From NCBI GenBank assembly GCA_007833815.1, contig CP033464.1, forward strand, positions 2,117,501 through 2,181,500: a stretch of 64,000 nt of DNA, given 5' to 3'. This stretch comes from Brevibacillus laterosporus (GTDB lineage: Bacteria > Bacillota > Bacilli > Brevibacillales > Brevibacillaceae). Below the pieces are notes generated by a model. That model had not been told where the DNA came from. It searched no databases and saw only the letters and a program-made list of their open reading frames with translations. A program made the translations under genes and the position numbers. Positions within the stretch are counted from its first letter, which is position 1. Every line of letters begins with the position of its first letter. This document shows positions 36,918 through 44,754 of the stretch, in pieces.

Positions 36918-38333
36918 ATGGACAAGGCAGACACAGAAAAATGGATGAGCCGCATTTTGAAACAGATTGTCCACTATTCTCATGAGCACCTACTTATTAC
37001 GGATGGAGATGGTGTTGTTCAGTTGGTCGGGCCTACATGCGAAGCGATTTATGGAAAAAAACAGCAAGAGCTACTGGGACGAAATGTACGAGAGCTGGAG
37101 GAGGCTAAAATCTTCTCCCCTTCAGCTACTCGCTTGGTTTTAGAATCAGGGGAAGCCCAGACAATGATGCAGGAGACGATCTATAAACAAAAGCTGATGG
37201 TGTCTGCCTTTCCCATTTGGAAACCGACTGGTGAAATGGAAGGTGTTATTAGTTTTTCGCATGATTTGACTGAAATTCTGGAATTAAAACGCCGTTATGA
37301 AAATCTTACACAGCAATTAAAACAATTTGAGAATGAGATTGAGGAATTGCGGGAGAAAAATAGTGGGTCAGATCAAGTTGTAGCAGTAAGCCCAGCCATG
37401 AAAGAGATGTATCGCTTGGTAGAAAAAGTTGCGGGAGTGGATTCAACTGTCCTTATTTTAGGGGAATCGGGTGTGGGGAAAAACGTTATCGCCCGGGAAA
37501 TACATCAGCGTAGTCGCCGTTCGCAAGGGGAAATGGTGGAGATTAACTGCGGGTCTATTCCAGACGGATTACTGGAGTCGGAACTATTTGGTTATGAAGC
37601 AGGCTCTTTTACGGGAGCTGCCAAAGCTGGGAAGATGGGGATAATTGAACGAGCCAACCAGGGGACTTTGTTTTTGGATGAATTGGGGGAATTACCCTTG
37701 CCCTTACAAGCCAAGCTGTTAAAAGTCATTCAGGAAAAACGGCTACAACGTATTGGGAGTACTACGTATCGGGATGTAGATTTTCGGTTGATCGCGGCCA
37801 CGAATCGAGATTTAGAGGAAATGGTAAAAAGCGGAACGTTCCGCCAGGATTTGTATTTTCGCTTACATGTCATTCCTTTGCAGATTCCTCCCTTACGTGA
37901 ACGAAAGGAAGATATCGCTGCCCATCTGAAATGGACATTGCGTTCTTTAAATGATCGGTACGGTTTACAGAAACGACTTTCCTCACAAGCAACTCAGCTG
38001 CTTCTCCAATATGAATGGCCGGGAAATGTACGAGAGCTAGAGAATGTTTTAGAAAGAATGGTGGTCATCGCTGACGAGGATAAGGTAACAGCTGAACATC
38101 TCCCAGCGGAAATCAGTAAATTACGTTTACCTACCATACTCACAGGAGAACTCCCTTTAACTCCAACTGTACCGTTGAAGCAAGCGATGGAGAGATTAGA
38201 GAAAAGTATGGTAGAACAGGCGGCTAACATTTGTCAAACAACAGTGGAGATGGCACAGATGTTAGGAATTAGTCAGCCTTCTGTGGTGAGAAAGTTACAA
38301 AAGTACCAGATTAAACGATTCAAAAATGAATAA
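36918..38333 (+). CDS. Sigma-54-dependent PAS/AAA+ activator of the gab genes
   Basis: A 471-aa enhancer-binding protein. It has a PAS sensor (residues ~15-120, LLITDGDGVVQLVG...), a coiled linker (~125-155), an AAA+ domain with Walker A GESGVGKN, the sigma-54 contact loop GSFTGA (usual GAFTGA, Ala to Ser), Walker B GTLFLDELGELP and ATNRD, and a Fis-type HTH at the end (MAQMLGISQPSVVRKLQKY). It resembles GabR/RocR-like regulators. The next genes are gabT and gabD, reached through a -24/-12 promoter with two palindromes. The first palindrome lies in the 3' end of this gene. The PAS ligand is unknown; GABA or a related amine is an inference. Confidence 0.92.
   Translation: MDKADTEKWMSRILKQIVHYSHEHLLITDGDGVVQLVGPTCEAIYGKKQQELLGRNVRELEEAKIFSPSATRLVLESGEAQTMMQETIYKQKLMVSAFPIWKPTGEMEGVISFSHDLTEILELKRRYENLTQQLKQFENEIEELREKNSGSDQVVAVSPAMKEMYRLVEKVAGVDSTVLILGESGVGKNVIAREIHQRSRRSQGEMVEINCGSIPDGLLESELFGYEAGSFTGAAKAGKMGIIERANQGTLFLDELGELPLPLQAKLLKVIQEKRLQRIGSTTYRDVDFRLIAATNRDLEEMVKSGTFRQDLYFRLHVIPLQIPPLRERKEDIAAHLKWTLRSLNDRYGLQKRLSSQATQLLLQYEWPGNVRELENVLERMVVIADEDKVTAEHLPAEISKLRLPTILTGELPLTPTVPLKQAMERLEKSMVEQAANICQTTVEMAQMLGISQPSVVRKLQKYQIKRFKNE
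38318..38331. promoter_or_regulatory. Palindromic operator 1 for the sigma-54 activator
   Basis: ATTCAAAAATGAAT, a perfect 5-4-5 palindrome that overlaps the last codons of the activator gene. It shares the ATTCA-N4-TGAAT core with operator 2, exactly 50 bases downstream centre to centre. Confidence 0.7.
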
Positions 38334-38364
38334 TTATTTGTTAGTGAATAAAACTGAAAACGAT

Positions 38365-38384
38365 TTTATTCAAAAATGAATAAA
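38365..38384. promoter_or_regulatory. Palindromic operator 2 for the sigma-54 activator
   Basis: TTTATTCA-N4-TGAATAAA, an 8-4-8 perfect palindrome about 73 bases upstream of the -24 element, at a normal enhancer distance. A further half-site-like GTGAATAAA lies at 38344-38352, between the two palindromes. Confidence 0.75.
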
Positions 38385-38444
38385 CGACTGTTGTCTTACA
38401 CATGGTGTTGCGTATTACCATGTTATTTTCTCCTCTTTCTATAT

Positions 38445-38461
38445 TTGGCATGATAATTGCT
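38445..38461 (+). promoter_or_regulatory. Sigma-54 (-24/-12) promoter of gabT-gabD
   Basis: TTGGCATGATAATTGCT matches the YTGGCACG-N4-TTGCW consensus except for T in place of the last C of TGGCAC. GG and GC are ten bases apart, the required spacing. It lies 80 bases before the gabT ATG. Confidence 0.85.
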
Positions 38462-38540
38462 ATTTATAAAAATAGTAGTAAAAAAACAGCTAAATAGCAA
38501 TGGCACGCAAGCGCAGGTAAATATGAAGGGGGAGTATAAC

Positions 38541-39905
38541 ATGACAACTACTACATTTATATCCATAAATACTAGCATTCCTGGACCAAAATCAATGGAG
38601 CTAATCGAGAAGCGTAAGACATATGTACCAAAAGGTGTGGGCAATAACGCACCTATTTTTGTCGAAAAGGCAGATGGAGCACTCATTCATGATGTAGATG
38701 GAAATGTATTGCTTGATTTTGCAGGAGCTATTGGAACGTTAAATGTAGGGCACCGTCCAGAGGAAGTCGTCGAGGCAATCAAAGCCCAATTGGATAAATA
38801 TATTCATACATGCTTTCACGTGGCGATGTATGAGCCTTATCTTGCTCTTGCTGAAAAACTGGCAGAGATCACGCCCGGTGCTTTTGAGAAAAAAACCATC
38901 TTATTAAATAGTGGGGCGGAAGCGGTTGAGAATGCTGTAAAAATTGCTCGTAAATATACGGGTAGATCGGGCATTGTTTCATTTACGCGTGGATTTCATG
39001 GACGTACACTGCTTGGCATGTCCTTGACCAGTAAAGTTAAGCCATATAAATTTCAAATGGGGCCGTTCGCACCAGCTACTTATAAAGCGATGTTTCCCTA
39101 TCCATTACACCGTCCCGTTGATATGACGGAAGAGGCGTATGCTGAGTTTTGCGTCAGTCAATTTGATGATTTCTTGCACACAGAAGTAGCCCCAGAAGAA
39201 TTGGCTGCAGTGATCATGGAGCCTGTTCAAGGAGAAGGTGGCTTTATTATTCCACATAAAAAGTTCGTGCAAGGTATTTATAACATTTGCCGTAAGCATG
39301 ACATCTTGTTTATTGCTGATGAGGTACAAACAGGCTTTGGGCGTACAGGTGAGATGTTTGCGTCCACCCATTTTGATATTGAGCCAGATTTGATTACTAT
39401 GTCTAAATCTCTTGCTGCTGGCATGCCGATAAGTGCTGTCTTGGGACGTGCAGAAATTATGGATGCTCCATCGCCTGGAGAAATTGGCGGTACATATGGA
39501 GGAAGTCCGCTTGGTTGTGTAGCTGCTCTGGCTGTGATTGAGAAAATGGAAAAGGAGAATCTAGTGGATCGCTCTCGACAGATTGGTGAGCAAATCATGC
39601 AGAATTTCCTCACCTTGCAAAAAGAGTTACCAATCATTGCTGAAGTTCGTGGTTTAGGGGCGATGTGTGCCATTGAACTCCTTCACCCATCTACAAAACA
39701 ACCGATGAAAGAGTTTACATCTGCTTACACTAAATCTCTATGTGAACAAGGTGTTATTATGCTGTCTGCTGGTGTGCATGGGAATATTCTACGCTTCTTG
39801 ACACCACTTGTTATTACCGATGAACAATTGATAGAAGGTCTTGGCATTATGAACCGTCTTTTAGTCAGTATGTATCAATCAACAGTAGCGACGGAGGTAA
39901 AATAG
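38541..39905 (+). CDS. gabT: 4-aminobutyrate aminotransferase
   Basis: Class III PLP aminotransferase that transfers the amino group of GABA to 2-oxoglutarate, giving succinic semialdehyde. ATG 38541 is chosen because AAGGGGGAG sits six bases upstream; the open frame reaches back into the promoter. The 454-aa protein has the PLP lysine in TMSKSLAAG (Lys289), the phosphate-binding NSGAEAVENAVKIAR, and EPVQGEGGF with DEVQTGFGRTG. The neighbour gabD would oxidise the product. Other omega-amino acids are possible substrates. Confidence 0.93.
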   Translation: MTTTTFISINTSIPGPKSMELIEKRKTYVPKGVGNNAPIFVEKADGALIHDVDGNVLLDFAGAIGTLNVGHRPEEVVEAIKAQLDKYIHTCFHVAMYEPYLALAEKLAEITPGAFEKKTILLNSGAEAVENAVKIARKYTGRSGIVSFTRGFHGRTLLGMSLTSKVKPYKFQMGPFAPATYKAMFPYPLHRPVDMTEEAYAEFCVSQFDDFLHTEVAPEELAAVIMEPVQGEGGFIIPHKKFVQGIYNICRKHDILFIADEVQTGFGRTGEMFASTHFDIEPDLITMSKSLAAGMPISAVLGRAEIMDAPSPGEIGGTYGGSPLGCVAALAVIEKMEKENLVDRSRQIGEQIMQNFLTLQKELPIIAEVRGLGAMCAIELLHPSTKQPMKEFTSAYTKSLCEQGVIMLSAGVHGNILRFLTPLVITDEQLIEGLGIMNRLLVSMYQSTVATEVK

Positions 39906-39906
39906 C

Positions 39907-41334
39907 ATGAAAAAACATTTATATATTAACGGTGCTTGGAAAGAAGCGAAGGAATATCAATCACTCACATCCCCTTATTCAGGAGAAGTAATTGCACAGA
40001 TCGGGCAAGCCGATCAGGACGATGTAAAAGATGCGATTGGAGCAGCCAAACAAGCCGCTATTATCATGGCCAAAATGCCTGCTCATCAAAGAGCCACTAT
40101 CCTAGAAAAAGCGGCAGCTATCATGGAGAATCGCAAGGAGGAATTAGCTCGATTACTAGCATTGGAAGCAGCTAAACCAGTGAAGACCGGTCGCGCCGAA
40201 TTAGCTCGCACCATTCAAACCTACAAATTCGCTGCTTCAGAAGCACGCAACATTCATGGAGAAACCGTTCCGTTGGATGCGGCTCCTGGTGGAGAAGGAC
40301 GACTTGCTTTTACTGTTCGTAAACCAATAGGGGTTGTAGGAGCTATCACACCATTTAATTTTCCATATAATCTGGTAGCACATAAAGTAGGTCCTGCTAT
40401 TGCTGCTGGCAATACCGTAGTTTTAAAACCTGCGGGACAGACCCCTCTTGCGTCATTGGTTTTGGCCGAGATTTTTGAAGAAGCTGGCTTACCAGCAGGG
40501 GCACTCAACGTGTTGCCAGGCAAAGGAAGTGTAGTTGGAGATTTACTGGTTACGGACTCAAGTATTGCTGCTATTACCTTTACGGGTAGCCCAGAAGTGG
40601 GGATTTCTCTAAAAGGAAAAGCAGGATTAAAACGTGTTACTTTAGAGTTGGGTTCCAATGCGGCGCTGATTATCAATGATGATGTGGAGCTTACACAAGA
40701 GCTAATTGATCGTTGTGCATTTGGTGCCTTCACATTTGCAGGTCAGGTTTGTATTTCCGTGCAACGAATTTTTGTGCATGAAAGCAAGTTTGCAGACTTT
40801 GTTAGTAAAATGAAGGTAGCTGCTGAGAAGATGGTAGTAGGTGATCCACTTGATGAAGCGACTGATTTGTCTTCCTTAATTGCTCCAAAAGAGATTGATC
40901 GAATGGAAGAATGGGTTAGTCAGGCTAAGAGCTTAGGTGCTAACGTAGTGACAGGGGGAAAAAAATTGGCTGAGCGATTGTATGCGCCAACCATCCTAAC
41001 CGATGTACCTACTCATGCAAATGTCTCTTGTCAGGAAGTGTTTGGACCACTTGTTATGATAGCACCATTTACGACGCTAGATGAGGCGATTGCGATGGTT
41101 AATGATTCTCGATATGGTTTGCAAGCAGGTATCTATACCAACAATATTCATGCGGCAATGAAAGCTGCCGAAGAGCTTGAAGTAGGTGGTGTCATGATTA
41201 ATGATTTCCCTACATTCCGCGTAGATAACATGCCGTATGGAGGTGTTAAGGAAAGCGGATTTGGTCGTGAGGGTATCAAATATGCCGTTGAGGAAATGAC
41301 AGAATTGAAATTGATTAGTATAAAATTGTCATAA
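39907..41334 (+). CDS. gabD: Succinate-semialdehyde dehydrogenase-like aldehyde dehydrogenase
   Basis: A 475-aa NAD(P)-dependent aldehyde dehydrogenase. Catalytic residues are visible: Glu247 in TLELGSN and Cys282 in GQVCIS; the cofactor-binding FTGSPEVG and PFNFPYNLVAHK are present. It starts one base after gabT, and its place after the aminotransferase argues for oxidation of succinic semialdehyde to succinate. Closely related sequences are also annotated as general aldehyde dehydrogenases, so the substrate is from context. Confidence 0.88.
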   Translation: MKKHLYINGAWKEAKEYQSLTSPYSGEVIAQIGQADQDDVKDAIGAAKQAAIIMAKMPAHQRATILEKAAAIMENRKEELARLLALEAAKPVKTGRAELARTIQTYKFAASEARNIHGETVPLDAAPGGEGRLAFTVRKPIGVVGAITPFNFPYNLVAHKVGPAIAAGNTVVLKPAGQTPLASLVLAEIFEEAGLPAGALNVLPGKGSVVGDLLVTDSSIAAITFTGSPEVGISLKGKAGLKRVTLELGSNAALIINDDVELTQELIDRCAFGAFTFAGQVCISVQRIFVHESKFADFVSKMKVAAEKMVVGDPLDEATDLSSLIAPKEIDRMEEWVSQAKSLGANVVTGGKKLAERLYAPTILTDVPTHANVSCQEVFGPLVMIAPFTTLDEAIAMVNDSRYGLQAGIYTNNIHAAMKAAEELEVGGVMINDFPTFRVDNMPYGGVKESGFGREGIKYAVEEMTELKLISIKLS

Positions 41335-41477
41335 GGATAAAATTGGATGGGGTAAAAAAAGAGGGAAGATTTATCCCTCTGAAGAAATCATTACATTTGT
41401 TCAGAAGAAGTAGAGATGATATTATTGTCTCAAGGATCTTTGTTAACAACGTTCTTACATTAACAAAGTTCACTTAC

Positions 41478-41533
41478 TACCCAATCCAAATATTTACCCT
41501 GTTCAAGCTATTTGCTTGGATGGGGTATTTTTT
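41478..41533 (+). terminator. Terminator downstream of gabD
   Basis: TACCCAATCCAA and TTGGATGGGGTA form a 12-base stem with one mismatch and are followed by six T. A smaller hairpin AGAGGGA/TCCCTCT (about 41362-41382) lies nearer gabD. The 268-base gap holds no other gene. Confidence 0.6.
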
Positions 41534-41602
41534 CATTTGTTTTTTTGTGGGATTATTTGGAATAATTATGCTATAGTCAAAGATGAAAAGGGAGATGGTT
41601 GG

Positions 41603-42066
41603 GTGTTAGTAGAGAGAGAGGACAAAAATGTTATCACATTACGCGGACACCATTTATTATGTGTACACGGTTTCGAGGAATGGGATATAGTCCAGCCTTT
41701 GCTGTCAAAATGAAAGAGATCGTTGAAAGAGTTAGGGATGAACATGACGACTTCTCTATTCGAGTGGTTCGTGCTTTAGACGATACCTGTCAATATTGTC
41801 CTCATAAAGGTGCAGGTATTTGTGTGGCAGACCCGACATCAGAAGAGCATGTGCAGACAATGGATCTGGCTGCTCTTACACAATTGGGTTTGGAGCCAGG
41901 TCATATATACCGCAAGTCAGAGCTGGTAGAGCGAACAAAAAACATAGTGGAACCTTCTGATTTGGATCGAATTTGTGCAGGGTGTTCTTGGCTAAGATAC
42001 GGGGTTTGCAAAAAAGGGATTGCATTACTGAAAGAAAATAAATATTTAGAGATAGACGCTATCTGA
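41603..42066 (+). pseudogene. DUF1284 protein, frameshifted
   Basis: From a GTG start at 41603 (GGGAG at 41590-41594) the frame reads LVEREDKNVITLRGHHLLCVHGF, the typical DUF1284 beginning. After GGTTTC at about 41671 this frame diverges, while the -1 frame continues RGMGYSPAFAVKMKEIV, as the family needs. Reading through would join GF to RGMGYS, so one base is missing near the TTT run. The rest is intact, with Cys in DDTCQYC, GICV and ICAGC...GVC that suggest a metal or cluster site. A sequencing error or a real inactivating deletion are both possible. Confidence 0.75.
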
Positions 42067-42186
42067 TAGTTGATGAGCAATGACATGTAATTCATCCATC
42101 TAGAGCTTTAATTAGGTAAGACACAGAAGGTATGGAAAAGAGGAGAGAGGGGCATAAAGAAAGAAAAAAGGCAGGCATAGGAAGGG

Positions 42187-42498
42187 ATGAAAAACTTGGC
42201 ACCAACACCAACTCCTGATAAAAAACCGTACTATTTATCCATTCACCCTCATTCAGTAACGGGAGATATCATCAACAATCCCACTGATACATCGTTTGAT
42301 TATGAAGTTTTGGCTACACCTGGTGAGATAAGACAGCTTCAGGACTTGTTTGAAATGGCCTACGACGAAGACCTGAGTGGGGAACCGTATGAATACGATG
42401 AAACCCTCGATAAGATTTATCAACTCATTTACCACTTAGGCAGTTCAGATACTCGGAGTAGATTAGAGAGTATTGGAATACATGGTGATGTTCACTGA
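42187..42498 (+). CDS. Uncharacterised 103-aa acidic protein
   Basis: I do not recognise the family. The sequence begins MKNLAPTPTPDKKPYYLSIHPHS, has no signal or membrane segment, and is acidic in its second half (DEDLSGEPYEYDETLDKIYQLIYHL). The strong site AGGAAGGG ends directly before ATG 42187; from that site an in-frame TTG at 42196 has the better nine-base spacing, so the true start may be three codons later. It lies alone between the DUF1284 gene and the ACT-domain gene. Codon use resembles its neighbours. Confidence 0.6.
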   Translation: MKNLAPTPTPDKKPYYLSIHPHSVTGDIINNPTDTSFDYEVLATPGEIRQLQDLFEMAYDEDLSGEPYEYDETLDKIYQLIYHLGSSDTRSRLESIGIHGDVH

Positions 42499-42608
42499 TG
42501 AAGTGTGGGTATGTGAAAAAAGTAGAGTTTTCCCTTCAGTAAGCATTGCTTATTATCGTCTGACGATGTATATATAGGATACATTGACAGTACGAGAGGG
42601 GAAACAGT

Positions 42609-43136
42609 ATGACAGATTACTCAGGTTTGCGCTCATTAGTTAAATTAGTGGAGCGTTTTGAGCCAAATATGGAACAAGTAACACTAACCATCATGACTGC
42701 CGATGATCGGGAACAAATTGTTAGTTTGTTACTTACGGGATTACGTGAATTACATCCAGATATGCAAATAAAATTGGAAAATAGCACAGGGGAATATGCA
42801 AGTCATGTAGCCCAGCTCGTAGTTGGAGGAAACAAGTATGTATTCTCCAAGGATTATAGAGAGACTTATATAAGTGAGATTAATGTATACGCGTGCCGTA
42901 TCACAGCAGACACCCATGGTATATTAGTGTATCACCGTGATTATCCTGGGGTTATTCACGATGTTTCTCGCATTTTGGCCCAACACGAAATTAACATTTC
43001 CAAACTGAACGTTTCTCGTGAACAAAAGGGAAAATTGGCTTTACTGGTTTCTCTGACTGATGAGGAGATACCAGCTAAAGCTAATGAACAAATTGAGGGA
43101 TTGCCGAATGTCACGAAAGCGATTTCAATGCAGTAA
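42609..43136 (+). CDS. Stand-alone ACT-domain protein (SerA C-terminal-like)
   Basis: A 175-aa protein. Residues ~15-95 resemble the allosteric substrate-binding-like domain found before ACT in some phosphoglycerate dehydrogenases; residues ~103-175 form an ACT domain (ILVYHRDYPGVIHDVSRILAQHEINISKLNVSREQKGKLALLVSLTDEEI). The Gly in YPGVIHDV lies at the usual ligand turn. No dehydrogenase part is attached, so it is a free sensor or regulatory subunit. Which enzyme or amino acid it serves is unknown. Start ATG 42609 follows GAGAGGGG. Confidence 0.75.
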   Translation: MTDYSGLRSLVKLVERFEPNMEQVTLTIMTADDREQIVSLLLTGLRELHPDMQIKLENSTGEYASHVAQLVVGGNKYVFSKDYRETYISEINVYACRITADTHGILVYHRDYPGVIHDVSRILAQHEINISKLNVSREQKGKLALLVSLTDEEIPAKANEQIEGLPNVTKAISMQ

Positions 43137-43182
43137 CTTCAAAGATAATCAAAAAAGAATGAAAAATGGCGAAAAAGTGAAC

Positions 43183-43214
43183 AAGAGCGGGTAACAACCA
43201 GTTTTCCGCTCTTT
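43183..43214 (+). terminator. Candidate terminator after the ACT-domain gene
   Basis: AAGAGCGG and CCGCTCTT form an eight-base stem with a 15-base loop; the T-run is short. Confidence 0.45.
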
Positions 43215-43227
43215 GATAGCGCTTGCA
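43214..43227. promoter_or_regulatory. cre-like site, far upstream of ctaC
   Basis: TGATAGCGCTTGCA matches the loose cre consensus with one mismatch. It lies about 470 bases before ctaC. CcpA regulates cta genes in Bacillus subtilis, but the distance makes direct action uncertain. Confidence 0.35.
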
Positions 43228-43698
43228 TGTCATGGTATGATTATTTTGTGAATCAATGAAAAAAATCACATAGAACAGACTCTTCAGAGTCAAAAGAGTT
43301 ACATTTGTATGAACAATTTGTGAATTATTATCGCTCTTTTCCTAAAGCAGCCGGAAATTGTTTACAATGGATGTATCTGTTTTTAAAATTAGCTATTGTC
43401 TGTCTAGCCTCAATTGATTGTTAATTTATAATTGCGGCAAAACGACGCTACATATGGATGAGAAGGGGGCTATAACGGAACAGACAACGCAGTTTGTAAA
43501 AGTTCTCATTTAGTAAGAAGAAAGTTCTGTTATCATGATTTGTTCGGTTTACCAGATTTACATAATAACTATTGCTTCTGTTCGTAAATACTTGAGCACA
43601 TTCTAGATAACAAACATGATTGCATTAGTAGACTTAGTGTGATTACTATTAGTAAGTCTATTAAAGGTAAAAAGGAGAGAAAGTGGGGCTAGATCGCA

Positions 43699-44718
43699 AT
43701 GATGAGACGATTGCAGCAAGTAGGGCGCATGCTTCCTATGTTGGTAATGGTAGCGCTTTTACTAACTGGTTGTGGCGACCCTTATCTGTCTGCTTTGCAG
43801 CCTAAAGGGCCTGTAGCAGGCATGCAATATGACTTGATTAAGCTTAGTGTTATCATCATGTTAGGCGTCTTTACTGTGGTTATTGTTATCTTTACTTATG
43901 TATTGATTCGATACCGCAAACGTAAGGGCGATAACAGTATTCCAGAACAAATCGAAGGAAACCACAAGTTAGAAATTATTTGGACGGTTATCCCTTTCAT
44001 TCTTTTGATTGTTCTTGCGATTCCGATGGTTTCGACAACGTTTACATTGGCAAAGGACTATTCAAACGACAAGGATGCTGTTCAGGTCAAGGTAACCGGT
44101 CACCAATTCTGGTGGGAGTTTGAATATCCTGATTTAAAAATTAACACTGCTCAGGAATTATACATCCCTGTCAATAAAAAAGTGTATCTTTCTTTAGAGG
44201 CTGCTGATGTTATTCACTCCTTCTGGGTACCGGCACTTGGCGGTAAAAAAGATACAAACCCTGGTATGACCAACCATATGTGGTTAGAAAGTACAGTGGA
44301 AGGTACATTCCAAGGACGATGTGCGGAGCTCTGTGGTCCGTCCCATGCTTTGATGGACTTCAAAGTAAAGGTTGTATCACAAGAAGAGTTTGATAAATGG
44401 GTAGTAAAAATGACCAAAGGTGAAAATGCACCTGCTGAAAATAAAGCTGTTGCGACCCAAGGGGACGAAATCTTTAAACAAAGCTGTGTCTCCTGCCATG
44501 CTGTTGATGGTAATGGTGGTAAAATTGGTCCAGACTTAACTAACTTTGGTAATCGTCAAACCGTAGCAGGTGTGTTGCCAAATGATAAGAAACACGTTGC
44601 TGAATGGTTGAAAGATCCAGAATCAGTGAAGCCTGGTAACTTGATGCCTAACCTGAAATTACAAGATGATCAGGTGGATGCTCTTGTTGAATACCTGTCC
44701 AGCTTAAAACGTCAATAG
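43699..44718 (+). CDS. ctaC: Cytochrome c oxidase subunit II (caa3-type, fused cytochrome c)
   Basis: A 339-aa lipoprotein (lipobox LLTGC, Cys25) with two membrane helices, a CuA domain and a C-terminal cytochrome c. The CuA ligands are in GRCAELCGPSHALMDF (Cys, Cys, His, Met) with an upstream His in ADVIHSFWVP. The heme c site is CVSCH and the Met ligand probably lies in NLMPNLK. Electrons enter through this fused heme. ATG 43699 lies ten bases after GTGGGG. First gene of ctaCDEF. Confidence 0.96.
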   Translation: MMRRLQQVGRMLPMLVMVALLLTGCGDPYLSALQPKGPVAGMQYDLIKLSVIIMLGVFTVVIVIFTYVLIRYRKRKGDNSIPEQIEGNHKLEIIWTVIPFILLIVLAIPMVSTTFTLAKDYSNDKDAVQVKVTGHQFWWEFEYPDLKINTAQELYIPVNKKVYLSLEAADVIHSFWVPALGGKKDTNPGMTNHMWLESTVEGTFQGRCAELCGPSHALMDFKVKVVSQEEFDKWVVKMTKGENAPAENKAVATQGDEIFKQSCVSCHAVDGNGGKIGPDLTNFGNRQTVAGVLPNDKKHVAEWLKDPESVKPGNLMPNLKLQDDQVDALVEYLSSLKRQ

Positions 44719-44754
44719 TAACTGAATTTTGAATCTAAAAGAGGGGGCAAAACC

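Larger units (their letters stand above)
43137..43698. other. Long intergenic region upstream of ctaC
   Basis: 562 bases. It contains the terminator-like hairpin and the cre-like site listed separately. I see several TGTGA/TCACA half-sites near 43240-43330 but no properly spaced palindrome, and no strong sigma-A promoter. No small gene with a convincing ribosome site was found. It probably contains the cta promoter and possibly a long leader. Confidence 0.4.

Noticed and set aside
43240-43330. TGTGA and TCACA near each other upstream of ctaC as an Fnr box
   Set aside because: The spacing is about 14 bases instead of six, so this is not a proper palindrome.
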